This document shows positions 29,654 through 40,386 of a stretch of 64,000 bases of DNA, one piece after another (within the stretch, counting starts at the first letter, position 1; each line of letters starts with the position of its first letter). Origin of the DNA: Cyanobacteria bacterium SIG30 (GTDB lineage: Bacteria > Cyanobacteriota > Vampirovibrionia > Gastranaerophilales > Gastranaerophilaceae); contig SUTW01000001.1 of assembly GCA_015152475.1 (NCBI GenBank), positions 287,000-350,999 of the forward strand. Direction: 5' to 3'. The notes under the pieces are model-generated. The model was not told the DNA's origin and made no database searches. It was given only the letters and a program-made list of their open reading frames with translations. The position numbers and the translations under genes were made by a program.

Positions 29654-30469
29654 TTAATCTCTATAAGCATCTTCAAGTTCTTCGTCAAGATTTTTTAATT
29701 TTTCTAGAACTTCTGGACTTAATGGTTTGCTTCTGTCTTCATTTGCTAAAATTTTGTGAAGAGTTGTCCAGGCCCAAGTTCTTGTTGTACCCCACTGGCA
29801 ACCATAATACATTGGGTATGGATATCTTTCATCTTTTCCACTTAGGATATCAAGATATTCTTGCATGTCGCACATTTTTTTAGAAGCATTTTCTTTGATG
29901 TTACCATTTTCATCTTGTGTCGCCCACATTTCTGGGTCTTTAATCATTTCTCTTAGTAAACATTCAGAATATCTTTTGGGGATTATTGAAAAAACATTTA
30001 ATGTTCCGTTTCCAATAGAACGCAAAGCAATAAAATTTAAACCTGCTTTTTCGGCTTTTTCTTTATCGAAATCATTTTCAAGAGCTAAAACACTTTTAAT
30101 ACCTGCATTTTTTGCTGTTTCAAAACCGTTTTTGACACTAGATAATGTTGCACCGCTGTATAAAAGATTTGGAATTTTTTTATATCCATATGAGTGTCCA
30201 AGACTTTTTAATAAGTCTTCATCTACTTTGACATTTTCCTTTTGAGCTTTTTCTTCTATTTCTTTTTGCACTTTTAATCTTTGGTTTGACCCTTTTCTGA
30301 TTTGGCTTAAAATTACGCCTAAATCCGTGCTTGTTAATTCATAAAGACCTAATTTTTCTTCAAGACCTTTTCTTATTTCTTCTTTTGCTTGAATATCAGG
30401 GTTTTTGCCTTCTTTTCGGCTTATGCCAGTAAAATTTGTCTGATAATTTGTACCCACCTTTTTCATCAT
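29654..30469 (-). CDS. Tyrosine/dual-specificity phosphatase-like protein
   Basis: IPNLLYSGATLSSVKNGFETAKNAGIKSVLALEND and CX5R-type loop YYGCQWGTTRTW. Confidence 0.6.
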   Translation of the reverse strand: MMKKVGTNYQTNFTGISRKEGKNPDIQAKEEIRKGLEEKLGLYELTSTDLGVILSQIRKGSNQRLKVQKEIEEKAQKENVKVDEDLLKSLGHSYGYKKIPNLLYSGATLSSVKNGFETAKNAGIKSVLALENDFDKEKAEKAGLNFIALRSIGNGTLNVFSIIPKRYSECLLREMIKDPEMWATQDENGNIKENASKKMCDMQEYLDILSGKDERYPYPMYYGCQWGTTRTWAWTTLHKILANEDRSKPLSPEVLEKLKNLDEELEDAYRD

Positions 30470-30510
30470 ATTATATTTTCCGTAATTTGTGCCTTAATTG
30501 TTATAAAACA

Positions 30511-30535
30511 AAATAGGCAGATAAATTGCCTATTT
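30511..30535 (-). terminator. Terminator-like hairpin after HTH gene
   Basis: AAATAGGCA-7 nt-TGCCTATTT followed on minus strand by T-rich run; overlaps 3' end of the 30530 ORF. Confidence 0.6.
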
Positions 30536-31096
30536 CAACAAATATTTCTTTGCAGTTTTAAACATTTCTTCAATCAAATTTTTATTTTTTTCAATATCCA
30601 TTTTGCCTGTTTTTAAATATTCTAACATTCTTTCTTTCCATAGCTCGAAAGCTTCTTCTTTGTTCATTTTTAAAATTTTGGCAAAAGTTTCTATTTCAGT
30701 GTAATCAATTGGAATTGGGTTTACTCCTCTTAGCATATCAACTAAATATAATCTTTTTTTTCGTTCAAAATTTTTAAGAAAATCAACTGTCGATAATTTT
30801 TCTTTTTTCATTTTTTCTTTTATTGTATTTAATATTTTGTTAAATGGAGTCGGTTCTTCCTGTATTAAATATTCATCAAACTCTTCTGGTAAAATATCCA
30901 TAACGACAGCAATTCTTTCAAGTGTTGTGCCACGACTTGAAAAAGGAATTGTTTCATCTATCAAATTATAAACATAAGAAAGAGTTACACCTACCATTTG
31001 TGCAAAATCTTTTTTGTGTAATTCATTATTTTTCAAGAATTCTGCAACTTTTTTTGAGCTTTCTTTTTTTATATTGTTTTTATTTTGAATTGACAT
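30530..31096 (-). CDS. XRE/Cro-type HTH-domain protein
   Basis: KKDFAQMVGVTLSYVYNLIDETIPFSSRGTTLERIAVVMDILPEEFDEYL. Confidence 0.7.
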   Translation of the reverse strand: MSIQNKNNIKKESSKKVAEFLKNNELHKKDFAQMVGVTLSYVYNLIDETIPFSSRGTTLERIAVVMDILPEEFDEYLIQEEPTPFNKILNTIKEKMKKEKLSTVDFLKNFERKKRLYLVDMLRGVNPIPIDYTEIETFAKILKMNKEEAFELWKERMLEYLKTGKMDIEKNKNLIEEMFKTAKKYLLK

Positions 31097-31226
31097 TATT
31101 TGGCCTCACTTTTATGATAATATTATAGATAACCTTTATAATGTTTTTTTAAATTGCTCTTTGTGATATTTAAAATGGACATTTTAAAAATATTTAAAAT
31201 TAAAATTTAAAGAAAATAAGGTCAAA

Positions 31227-31775
31227 ATGAAGGCAATAATTGGACTTGGTAATCCTGAAATTAAATATAAAAATACTCGCCACAATGTTGGTTTTATGGT
31301 GTTAGATAAAATTTTGGAAAAAAGAAAACTTAATTTATCTGACAAATTTGATTCTTTTTTTGCAAAAGATGGCGATATTTTGCTCTTGCTTCCAAAAACT
31401 TATATGAATTTGTCAGGTATCGCAGTTAGTAAACTAATAAATTTTTATAAATTGAATCCTGCTGACATTTTGGTAATTTATGATGATGTTTCATTACCTC
31501 TTGGCGCTTTAAGGTTTAGAGAAAAAGGTTCAGATGGTGGACATAACGGCATTAAATCAATTATTAAAGAAATAGGTTCAAGTGATTTTCCAAGATTAAA
31601 AGTTGGAATCGGACCTCAACCTGAGAAAATGCCACTTGAACACTTTGTTCTTCAAAATTTTTCAGATGTGGATAAATTGGATAAAGTTTTAAATCTTGCA
31701 AGTTTGGCAGTTGATGATTTTTTAAATTTAGATTTTATACATCTTCAAAGCAAATATAACAAAGTTCACTTTTAG
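31227..31775 (+). CDS. pth: Peptidyl-tRNA hydrolase
   Basis: MKAIIGLGNPEIKYKNTRHNVGFMVLD, LPKTYMNLSG, VIYDDVSLPLGALRFREKGSDGGHNGIKSI. Confidence 0.96.
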   Translation: MKAIIGLGNPEIKYKNTRHNVGFMVLDKILEKRKLNLSDKFDSFFAKDGDILLLLPKTYMNLSGIAVSKLINFYKLNPADILVIYDDVSLPLGALRFREKGSDGGHNGIKSIIKEIGSSDFPRLKVGIGPQPEKMPLEHFVLQNFSDVDKLDKVLNLASLAVDDFLNLDFIHLQSKYNKVHF

Positions 31776-31801
31776 TGAAAAATGAGTATAATTTTAATAG
31801 G

Positions 31802-32485
31802 ATGAAACTTATTTTAAAATCAATAGCTTTTATAATTATTTTTTCTTTATCTTTTACTCCTGCATATAGTTTTGGTAAAAAAGAAAAAGAGGGTAATGGT
31901 TATGTTGGAAAATTACCAAATATTGAAAAGACTTTTGGTCATAAAAAATATAAAATTCAGTCTAATCCAGAAACAAATCTTATCCAGGCACCTATTGAAA
32001 AGAACAATTTAATTGAAGGTCCAATGGAGGATGCCGTTTTTGTTGATGTAATTATTAAAAAACAAAAACCTTCAAAATATGTTGATGACATTATGAAAAT
32101 CATTCCGGTTGCAGAAAAGCTTAGAACAATCACAAAAGAAAATGGTTCAAATATACAAAAATATAATTCCGGAGTTAATAATTTTGACTTGTATGTTACA
32201 AAGCTTCAAAAAGATTACCAAGATAAACCAGAAAGTATCTCAGAAAGCTATATTTTATTGCAGGATGTTAATTATAGAGCAAAAGTTTTGGGTAATTTAA
32301 AATATGAAGCTAATTTTTATTCAAAATATAAACCTGTTTTAGAAGAAGAATACACGCCTCAATATTTACAAGAACATGATGAAATTCTTGTTAAAGAATT
32401 AGATAAATTAATCTTTATTCTTCAACAAGAATCTGAAAATGCCCAATATGGCAAGATTAATAAAGATATTCCTTTAATTCCTTAA
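31802..32485 (+). CDS. Hypothetical exported protein
   Basis: Signal-peptide-like MKLILKSIAFIIIFSLSFTPAYSFG; start set at internal ATG 31802 (track start 31775 overlaps pth stop). Confidence 0.65.
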   Translation: MKLILKSIAFIIIFSLSFTPAYSFGKKEKEGNGYVGKLPNIEKTFGHKKYKIQSNPETNLIQAPIEKNNLIEGPMEDAVFVDVIIKKQKPSKYVDDIMKIIPVAEKLRTITKENGSNIQKYNSGVNNFDLYVTKLQKDYQDKPESISESYILLQDVNYRAKVLGNLKYEANFYSKYKPVLEEEYTPQYLQEHDEILVKELDKLIFILQQESENAQYGKINKDIPLIP

Positions 32486-33365
32486 TTTCTTTTGTTCTTT
32501 TTAATTTTTTAATGGTTTCATATTGCAATTGTCTAATTCTTTCTTTTGAAAAATTTAAATCTATCCCGATTTCTTCCAGGGTTTTTATTTTTGATTCATT
32601 TAATCCAAATCTTTTTTCTAAAATATATTGCTCTCTTTGAGGCAACTTTTTTATTACATCTTCAATATTAGTTTTTAAAAATTTTTCACCAATTTTGTTT
32701 TCTGGACATATTTTTTCATTATCTGCAATATAATCTTCTATGCATAAATCTTCGGCAATTGGTGTGTGAATGCTGATTGGCTCTTTTATCATTGCATGTT
32801 TTATTGTTTTTATTTTCTTTTCGCTCAAATTCAAAAAATCGGCAAGTTCTATGTCACTTGCTTCACGTCCTAATTTTATTCCTAATTCAAGCATAGCTTT
32901 TTTTAAAGTTCTGATTTTATCGCACATATGCACTGGTATTCTTATGGCTCTTGAATTGTTGGCGACAGCTCTTATGATTGTTTGTTTTATCCACCAAGTT
33001 GCATAAGTTGAAAATCTGAAACCTTTTTTGTAGTCAAATTTTTGAACAGCTTTCATTAAGCCTAAAGAGCCTTCTTGAATTAAATCTATGAAAGGCACTC
33101 CTTGATTGACATATTTTCTTGCAATATTAACAACTAATCTTAAATTTGCTTGTGCAAGCTTCTTTTTTGCAATTTCTGATTGCTTTTTATCTCCCTCAAT
33201 TATTTCTTTACCAATTTTTAATTCTGTTTCTTTGTCTAATAACTTTATTTTTCCTATTTCTTTTAAATATATTTGTAGTGTTTCTTTGTTGTCTGCGATG
33301 ATATCAAAAGTTTGTATTTCGTCCTTATTTTGAATGTATTTATCAAAATCTAAAACATTGTACAT
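32457..33365 (-). CDS. Second RNA polymerase sigma-70 family factor
   Basis: [70 protein letters not shown]. Confidence 0.92.
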   Translation of the reverse strand: MYNVLDFDKYIQNKDEIQTFDIIADNKETLQIYLKEIGKIKLLDKETELKIGKEIIEGDKKQSEIAKKKLAQANLRLVVNIARKYVNQGVPFIDLIQEGSLGLMKAVQKFDYKKGFRFSTYATWWIKQTIIRAVANNSRAIRIPVHMCDKIRTLKKAMLELGIKLGREASDIELADFLNLSEKKIKTIKHAMIKEPISIHTPIAEDLCIEDYIADNEKICPENKIGEKFLKTNIEDVIKKLPQREQYILEKRFGLNESKIKTLEEIGIDLNFSKERIRQLQYETIKKLKRTKEIKELKEYLY

Positions 33366-33434
33366 AAAAAATAAACCTCATCTTCCACTATTTATCCAAT
33401 ATTTAAGATGACGTGTATTTTGCTTTAATGTTCC

Positions 33435-33468
33435 AAAAAAAAAACCCCTAAAAGTTAAACTTTAGGGG
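33435..33468 (-). terminator. Terminator for 33521-33904 gene
   Basis: CCCCTAAAAGTT-A-AACTTTAGGGG with A10 on plus (T10 on minus). Confidence 0.75.
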
Positions 33469-33520
33469 CTTGTATAATTTTTTATACAGACAAGGAGTGA
33501 ATATGAATGATTGGTTGTTG

Positions 33521-33904
33521 TTAAAGCATCATTTTTGCTGCCAATTCGAGCTTGTAAGCATCGGAAAGGCTATCAAGTTCAGGTATTGCTTTGAATTCTG
33601 CGTTGATGGCATTCAAATTCTTTTGAACACCAGCTTCAAAGATACCCATTGAGGTTTCGATGTCTTTGATTCGTTCGGGGGTTAAATAATCTGCAGGGTT
33701 AATTGAATTAAGCCCTAACATAAGCTTGTTTTGTGAACCAGACATAGCTAATGCATCTAAAATGCTGTCTGGATCTTTGTGCGCTGTTTGTGCTTTGCTT
33801 TCCAAAGTTTCTTTTTTTGCTTCTTTTTCTTCAACATCTTTTTGAGGCAGTTTCGTGTTATTCAACACGGAAAAAGAAATTTTTGATACATCATTCATAG
33901 ACAT
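33521..33904 (-). CDS. Hypothetical protein, 127 aa
   Basis: ORF with SD upstream and own terminator; no motif recognised. Confidence 0.6.
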   Translation of the reverse strand: MSMNDVSKISFSVLNNTKLPQKDVEEKEAKKETLESKAQTAHKDPDSILDALAMSGSQNKLMLGLNSINPADYLTPERIKDIETSMGIFEAGVQKNLNAINAEFKAIPELDSLSDAYKLELAAKMML

Positions 33905-34091
33905 TTTTATGCTCCTTGTTTTCTTATATTTTTCTTATCGTCATTTTTTTAATGAACTTTATATTAAAGACAATATTTTGTTACATAACTTTACAATATT
34001 AGTTTAAAAATAATGTTGTGCTTATTAAAAATAAATTTAAAATTCATCCAGATACTAGTTTTTAAGTCTTATTTCATGATAAAATTATTTT

Positions 34092-35193
34092 ATGCAATTT
34101 ACAGTAGACGAAATAAAACAAAAAATTTCTGAATTGTTACCTCGTTTTAATTCATTGTCGAGGTATCTTTGACGTTGAAAAATTAAAATTGCAAGAAAAA
34201 GAATTAGAAAGTGTTCTTCAAGCTCCAAATATTTGGGATGATAATGAAAAAGCTTCAAAGCTTTTAAAAGAACAAAAAGATGTTAAAGCCAATATAGAAC
34301 TTGTTAAAAAATGGGAATCTATATTGGAAGATGCTAAAACGAGTCTTGAACTAGATGATGATGCCTTAATTGAGGAGGCCACTCAAAATCTTTTAAATCT
34401 TGAAAAAGAATTTGAAAAATTTGAAATTCAAAAAATGTTGTCTGGTGAATATGATAAAAATAATGCTATTTTAACAATCAACGCAGGTGCAGGCGGTGTT
34501 GACGCTATGGACTGGGCAAATATTTTATTAAGAATGTATTTAAGATGGGCACAAGGTCGTGGTTTTAATGTTGAAATTTTAGACAGAACCGATGGTGATG
34601 AAGCAGGTATCAAATCTTGTACATTCAAGGTTGAAGGAAATTTTGCTTATGGTTTGGCTTCTGCGGAAAAAGGAGTACACAGACTTGTTCGAATTTCACC
34701 ATTTAATGCTAATGGCAAAAGGCAAACAAGTTTTGCGTCGCTTGAAGTAACTCCATTAATTGAAGATTTTGAACATGAAATACAAATAAGCCCAGATGAG
34801 ATTGAAGTTGATACTATGCGTTCAGGCGGTGCTGGTGGACAAAATGTCAACAAGGTCGAAACTGCAGTTAGAATTCATCATATTCCAACTGGAATTGTTG
34901 TAAAATGTCAACAGGAGCGTTCTCAATTACAAAATAAAGAAACAGCCATGCAAATGTTGGCATCTAAGCTTTTGGCAATTCGACAAAATGAACATGAAAA
35001 AAAGCTGGCACAATTAAAAGGTGCTTCAATGGATATTAATTTTGGTTCACAAATTAGATCTTATGTTTTTCACCCTTATAAATTGGTGAAAGACCACAGA
35101 ACTGGTTTCGAAGTCGGAAATGTTGATTCTGTCTTAAATGGTGAAATTGAAGGTTTTATTGAAAGTTATTTAAAAGGAGAAAAAAATGATTAA
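34092..35193 (+). CDS. prfB: Peptide chain release factor 2, with programmed +1 frameshift
   Basis: ATG 34092 frame reads [26 protein letters not shown] then in-frame TGA at 34170; AGG TAT CTT TGA C is the canonical prfB shift site; +1 frame continues [24 protein letters not shown]... with [19 protein letters not shown]. Confidence 0.96.
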
Positions 35194-36412
35194 AGCGCAA
35201 CGAGGAACAAAAGATATAATGGGGCTTGATGTTGCTAAATTCAGATATATTGAAGATACTGCACGCAATGTTTTTAAAATGGCAAATTATGAAGAACTAA
35301 GAACTCCAATTTTTGAGGATACTAAACTTTTTGCTCGTGGTATTGGCGATTCAACTGATATTGTTAACAAGGAAATGTACACATTTTTTGCTCCAAATAA
35401 TGAAGAAAATTCAATTACTTTGCGTCCAGAAAATACAGCAGGCGCAGTTAGAGCATACATAGAACATGGAATGAGCCGTATGTCGCCACCCCAAAAAATT
35501 TGGTATTTTGGGCCAATGTTTCGTTATGAAAGACCACAAGCAGGCCGTCAAAGACAATTTCACCAAGTTGGTGTTGAAATGTTTGGCTCAAAAGAAGCAA
35601 CAGCTGATGCTGAGGTTATTTTACTTGCACAAAATTTCTTAAAAAATTTAGGATTAAAAAATCTGACTGTTGAATTAAATTCTTTAGGTTGCCCAGAATG
35701 TCGCGCTAAATATAAAGAAAATATCAAAGAAGTTTTAGGTAAATATTTAGATGAATTATGTGACGATTGTCACGTTAGATACGAAAAAAATCCTTTGCGT
35801 ATGTTAGATTGTAAATGTGAACAATGTCAACAGGTTTTTGCAAGAGAAGAAATTCAAAAAGTTATTTTAGCTGATTTTATATGTGATGAATGCCAAGAAC
35901 ATTTTAATCAACTAAAAAAATATCTAGATAAATTAGATGTAAAATATAGCCAAAATAAACTTTTAGTCAGAGGACTTGATTATTACAACAGAACAGTTTT
36001 TGAAATTAAAAGTGAAAATTTAGGCTCACAAAATGCAGTTTGTGGCGGTGGAAGATACGATGGTCTTGTTGAAATGTTAGGTGGCGAAAAGACTCCTGCT
36101 GTTGGTTGGGCTATGGGCGTTGAAAGACTTATGGCAATTATGTCTGATTTAGAAAAAGAAAAACTTGATTATTTTGTTGTTTCAACTAATACCGAGGAAG
36201 CCATTAAACTTACTCAAAAATTAAGAGAAAATGGCAAAAGTGCAGATTTTGATTTTTCTTCAAGAAAATTTGCTAAGCAATTTGAAAAAGCATCAAAAAT
36301 TGCAAAATGTGCAGTTGTTATTGGTGAGGATGAAATTGCTAATAATTATTACACCGTTAAAGACTTAACTTCTGGAACGCAAGAAAAAAGAAGTTTTGAG
36401 GAATTATTATAA
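35186..36412 (+). CDS. hisS: Histidyl-tRNA synthetase
   Basis: [66 protein letters not shown]. Confidence 0.96.
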   Translation: MIKAQRGTKDIMGLDVAKFRYIEDTARNVFKMANYEELRTPIFEDTKLFARGIGDSTDIVNKEMYTFFAPNNEENSITLRPENTAGAVRAYIEHGMSRMSPPQKIWYFGPMFRYERPQAGRQRQFHQVGVEMFGSKEATADAEVILLAQNFLKNLGLKNLTVELNSLGCPECRAKYKENIKEVLGKYLDELCDDCHVRYEKNPLRMLDCKCEQCQQVFAREEIQKVILADFICDECQEHFNQLKKYLDKLDVKYSQNKLLVRGLDYYNRTVFEIKSENLGSQNAVCGGGRYDGLVEMLGGEKTPAVGWAMGVERLMAIMSDLEKEKLDYFVVSTNTEEAIKLTQKLRENGKSADFDFSSRKFAKQFEKASKIAKCAVVIGEDEIANNYYTVKDLTSGTQEKRSFEELL

Positions 36413-36414
36413 AA

Positions 36415-36789
36415 ATGCCAGAATACGTAAGATGGTACGATAAAGATAAGTATCTTGGAGCGTTTATGATGCTCCTTGAAAATTTGCCTTCTGAAATACA
36501 GGTTGAAGTTGCAAATGATATGCTTTTGAATATTCATCTAATTTTAAAAGAAAAACATGATAATTTCATAAATTCTTTATTTGAAACAAGTCCAATTTTT
36601 TATAAAAGATGGTATGATTTTTCTCCTGCGTTGCATAGTGCGGTTGAATCAATGCAAAATTTGAATAAGGACCAAAGAGAAGAATTAATTCTTATGATTT
36701 CAGATATTATTTTTAAGTACACGAATAAAGATTTTAGTGAAGTTATGGAGAAATTAGGTACAATAAGTTCAGGACAAAAACATGAGTAA
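36415..36789 (+). CDS. Hypothetical protein, 124 aa
   Basis: Tightly packed between hisS and SDR gene. Confidence 0.65.
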   Translation: MPEYVRWYDKDKYLGAFMMLLENLPSEIQVEVANDMLLNIHLILKEKHDNFINSLFETSPIFYKRWYDFSPALHSAVESMQNLNKDQREELILMISDIIFKYTNKDFSEVMEKLGTISSGQKHE

Positions 36790-37489
36790 CAAAACAGTTT
36801 TAATCACAGGCACTTCAAAAGGAATAGGACAATCAATAGAAAAAATTTTAGTTGAAAATGGTTATAAAGTTTTTGGTTGTGGAAGAAGTTTATTAGAAAA
36901 AGAAAATTATCTAAGTGTTGATTTAACAACAAAAGAAGGTTGCGAAAATCTTGTTAAAAAAGCAAAGGAATATTTGGGGAATATTGATATTTTAATAAAT
37001 AATGCAGGAGAATATATTTATTCTGAAATTCAAAACATAGACTATGAAACAATCGAACGAGTTTCAAAACTAAATTTCTTCGCTCCTTATTATTTATCTT
37101 CTCTTCTTATTCCTGAAATGAAAACTAAAAATTGGGGCAGAATTGTTAATATAGGATCAATTTCAGGAACAATAGGTGAAGCTGGTGCAACTTTATATAG
37201 TGCGACAAAATCTTCATTTTTAGGTTTGACGAAAGCTCTTGCGCTTGAAGTTGCAACTAATAATATCACGGTTAATACAATAAACCCAGGCTGGGTGGAT
37301 ACAGAACTTGCTAAAGATAGTATTGAACAAAGTGATTTTACTGTTCAGGACAATTTAGATGTTATACCTCAAAAACGTTTTATAAACCCGGATGAAATTG
37401 CAAATTTGGTTTTATACTTAATAAGTGAAAACGCAAAAGGATTAACAGGGCAGTCAATTAGTCTTTGTGCAGGGTTAAGTTGTGGTTAA
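36782..37489 (+). CDS. SDR family oxidoreductase
   Basis: VLITGTSKGIGQSI, NNAGEY, YSATKSSFLGLTKALALE, NTINPGWVDT. Confidence 0.92.
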   Translation: MSNKTVLITGTSKGIGQSIEKILVENGYKVFGCGRSLLEKENYLSVDLTTKEGCENLVKKAKEYLGNIDILINNAGEYIYSEIQNIDYETIERVSKLNFFAPYYLSSLLIPEMKTKNWGRIVNIGSISGTIGEAGATLYSATKSSFLGLTKALALEVATNNITVNTINPGWVDTELAKDSIEQSDFTVQDNLDVIPQKRFINPDEIANLVLYLISENAKGLTGQSISLCAGLSCG

Positions 37490-37549
37490 CAAATAAGCCC
37501 CCAGATAAAATCTGAGAGCTTTTTGTGTTTTCTTTCTATTTCCTTATGG

Positions 37550-38299
37550 TTATTTGCCATTTGTTGCAAAAGGATTGTCTTTGTCTAATAGTCCATTTAA
37601 AGCTTTTTTGTCGATACTATTCATTGTTTCTGCGTTTATAACATATGAATCATTTATTTTAGCGACAACAGGAGTTTCAACATTTGTTTTGTTTTGGTTA
37701 TTAGTTATATCTTTCTGTTTGTCTCGGCCGGTCATTTTTTTGCCTAATTTTTTGAAAGAGTCAAATGCAAAAATGGAAGTTGCAACAAGACCTAATTCTG
37801 CCAAAATAAATATAGCTTTTTGTTTACCAGATGACATTTTACCTATTTTTTTGCCTAGCCCTGCAAGCTTTTTGGCAATTTTCCCATCTGATAAAACTTT
37901 TGCATTCGCTTTTAATTTTTTGCCTGCATTAGACACAACAGTATTTTGAAGTCTTTTATATATTGCTTCTGAGGCAAACATGCCAGTCATTGCCATAGTT
38001 TCTTCGATGATAGCACTTTCTTTATCATCATCTTTTAAAACTCTTAATCCTGCAGCGCCAACTAACAGAGGATTTGTAACTTTTGAAGCAAAAGATGAAA
38101 CTTTTTCTGCACCTTTGCCTACTTTTTCCCCAATTTTTGCAAAACGTCCAAGGTCATCAACACTATTTATTGCACCACTTACAGCTTGAGATGCAGAATT
38201 TGCACTTTGCATAACAGCAACAGGTGCACGTCCAATCTCACCGTTTTTTACTTTGCCGGCATTTCTTAAGCAGTAAATTGTTGTTGCAATTCCACCCAT
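37550..38299 (-). CDS. Hypothetical Ala/Lys-rich membrane protein
   Basis: 249-aa ORF with hydrophobic segment AIFILAELGLVATSIFAF. Confidence 0.6.
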   Translation of the reverse strand: MGGIATTIYCLRNAGKVKNGEIGRAPVAVMQSANSASQAVSGAINSVDDLGRFAKIGEKVGKGAEKVSSFASKVTNPLLVGAAGLRVLKDDDKESAIIEETMAMTGMFASEAIYKRLQNTVVSNAGKKLKANAKVLSDGKIAKKLAGLGKKIGKMSSGKQKAIFILAELGLVATSIFAFDSFKKLGKKMTGRDKQKDITNNQNKTNVETPVVAKINDSYVINAETMNSIDKKALNGLLDKDNPFATNGK

Positions 38300-38384
38300 A
38301 AAATTTCCACTTATAACCTTCTACATGAATATAAACGTTTTTTTTGAGTGGAAATTGCGTGATTGTTAAAAAAGTTTACATTAC

Positions 38385-38546
38385 TTAGTATGTTCTTCTA
38401 AGCATTTCTGTTAAAGTACATTCTTTTTTTAATTGTGGTTTTTGTGTTACTTTTGTTTCTTCTTTTTTGCCAAATCTTGAAAGACCTATTATGTCTGATT
38501 CTGTTTCGCAAAATAATCCTTTGATAAAATTCATAATACCGTTCAT
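38385..38546 (-). CDS. Small ORF, 53 aa
   Basis: MNGIMNFIKGLFCETESDIIGLSRFGKKEETKVTQKPQLKKECTLTEMLRRTY* with GGAG upstream; below track cutoff. Confidence 0.5.
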   Translation of the reverse strand: MNGIMNFIKGLFCETESDIIGLSRFGKKEETKVTQKPQLKKECTLTEMLRRTY

Positions 38547-38643
38547 TTTATTCTCCGTTTTATTATATTATATGTGTTTATTCTGAATAAACGTCATGCG
38601 TTTTTACTATTTTTTATACATAAATTATGCTAAACTAGTTCCT

Positions 38644-39318
38644 ATGAATAAGTTTAATGAAATTCAGGATATTAGCAAAAATACTTATGAACTTTCGTGT
38701 GAGAATTTTGAACACGATGAAATTTTCAGAATTTTAGAGGAAGATGAAGATTATAAAAAACCAATTGCTATCTTGAATTTTGATTCATTAAATATTGAAG
38801 ATGCGGAAAAACTTGTTTTTTATTTAACTAATCAAAAAGGACCGACAAGAGAAGCTGTTTCTATGGTGTTGGCTGAATTTTCTCCTTCAATTACGGAATC
38901 TATGAAAATGCAAATTATTGACGCACTTTGTGATGTTAACCCAAATGTATGCAGAAATATTATAGATTATTTGAAAAAAACCAATAGTTCAATTTTAAAA
39001 GATGACATTTTAAAAAGAATAAATGAAATTTTGCTTGAAATAGATTTGGAATGTGCAAAATTTAGGAAAAACATGGAAAAAAATCATATTTTAAACAAAA
39101 AAATATTTCATCTTTACTGGTGTTTAGAAGGGCTTTGTTGTGTTATTGATGAAAATGATTCTGAGGTCGAAAAATTATTGTATAAAACAGCAGATTTTTA
39201 TGACTACACAATAAGAGAAAAAACAGCTCAAATATTGAATAAAATTAAAAATGCACCTTTAAGCTTAATTGATAAACTTAAAGGTGATGAAAATTTTTAT
39301 GTTAGAAACAAGTTTTAA
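38644..39318 (+). CDS. Hypothetical helical-repeat (HEAT-like) protein
   Basis: MNKFNEIQDISK...; helix-rich repeats; start set at internal ATG 38644. Confidence 0.6.
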   Translation: MNKFNEIQDISKNTYELSCENFEHDEIFRILEEDEDYKKPIAILNFDSLNIEDAEKLVFYLTNQKGPTREAVSMVLAEFSPSITESMKMQIIDALCDVNPNVCRNIIDYLKKTNSSILKDDILKRINEILLEIDLECAKFRKNMEKNHILNKKIFHLYWCLEGLCCVIDENDSEVEKLLYKTADFYDYTIREKTAQILNKIKNAPLSLIDKLKGDENFYVRNKF

Positions 39319-40349
39319 AATTGTTTCAAAAATCTTATGTCGTTATTAAAGAATAATCTAATGTCGTCAATTGCGTATTTGAGCATTGTTAATCTTTCGA
39401 CACCCATACCAAAAGCAAAGCCGCTATATACATTAGAATCAATTCCAACGCCTTCTAGAACATTTGGGTCAACCATTCCAGCGCCTAATATTTCAAGCCA
39501 GCCAGTTCCAGAACATGTCGCACAACCTTTACCGCCACACATAATGCATTGAACATCAATTTCAACAGAAGGTTCTGTAAATGGGAAGAAACTGCTTCTG
39601 AAACGCATTGGTCTGCTTGCGCCAAAGTATAGTCTAGTAAATTCATTTAAAACGCCTTTTAAATGTGCAAAAGTAACGTTTTTATCAACATAAAGACCTT
39701 CTATTTGGTGGAAAAGATTATTTTTTCTAGCTGAAATGTTTTCGTTTCTGTAAACTCTTCCTGGTGAAATTATTCTAATAGGAGGTTTTTTGTCTTTCAT
39801 TGCGTGAATTTGTGCCCCTGAAGTTTGACTTCTTAAAACAACATTGCTTGCATTTTTGCAATAGAAAGTATCTTGAACATCTCTTGCAGGGTGTTCTTTT
39901 GGAACATTAAGCATATCAAAATTGAAATATTCAGTTTCAACTTCTGGAGAGTTTTCATTTGAAATTACAGAAAAGCCTAAATGTTGAAATATTTCAGTTA
40001 CTTCATTAATTGTTGAAGTTAGAGGGTGTACCTTTCCGTAAGGTAAATATGTTCCAGGAAGTGTTATATCAATTTTTTCTTTTGCAAGTTTTTTATCCAG
40101 TTCTACTTTGTAAAATTCTTCGCCTTTTTCATTGGCTTTTGCTTCAAGTTCTTGGAAAACTTTGTTTGCAAGAGCGCCAATTTTAGGACGTTCTTCTACT
40201 GGTAAATCTTTTAAACATTTTTTGATATTTGTTAGCTCGCAATTTCTTGAAAGATATTTGTTTTTGAATTCTTCCAAATCCTTGCTGTCTTTAAGTGTTT
40301 GAAGGGCTTCAACTGCCTCTTTTTCGATTTCTAAAATTTTATTTTCCAT
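39315..40349 (-). CDS. pheS: Phenylalanyl-tRNA synthetase alpha subunit
   Basis: HPLTSTINEVTEIFQHLGF, HPARDVQDTFY, LRSQTSGAQIHAM, FHQIEGLYVD, GMGVERLTMLKYAIDDIR; start set at MENKILEIEK. Confidence 0.95.
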   Translation of the reverse strand: MENKILEIEKEAVEALQTLKDSKDLEEFKNKYLSRNCELTNIKKCLKDLPVEERPKIGALANKVFQELEAKANEKGEEFYKVELDKKLAKEKIDITLPGTYLPYGKVHPLTSTINEVTEIFQHLGFSVISNENSPEVETEYFNFDMLNVPKEHPARDVQDTFYCKNASNVVLRSQTSGAQIHAMKDKKPPIRIISPGRVYRNENISARKNNLFHQIEGLYVDKNVTFAHLKGVLNEFTRLYFGASRPMRFRSSFFPFTEPSVEIDVQCIMCGGKGCATCSGTGWLEILGAGMVDPNVLEGVGIDSNVYSGFAFGMGVERLTMLKYAIDDIRLFFNNDIRFLKQF

Positions 40350-40386
40350 ACGTTTAAAATAACATAAAGAAAAAAGGCAAACAAGT

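Noticed and set aside
37490-37535. Possible terminator AGCCCCCAGAT...ATCTGAGAGCT
   Set aside because: Stem is imperfect (CAGAT/ATCTG with mismatched flanks) and T-run short; not confident enough to list.
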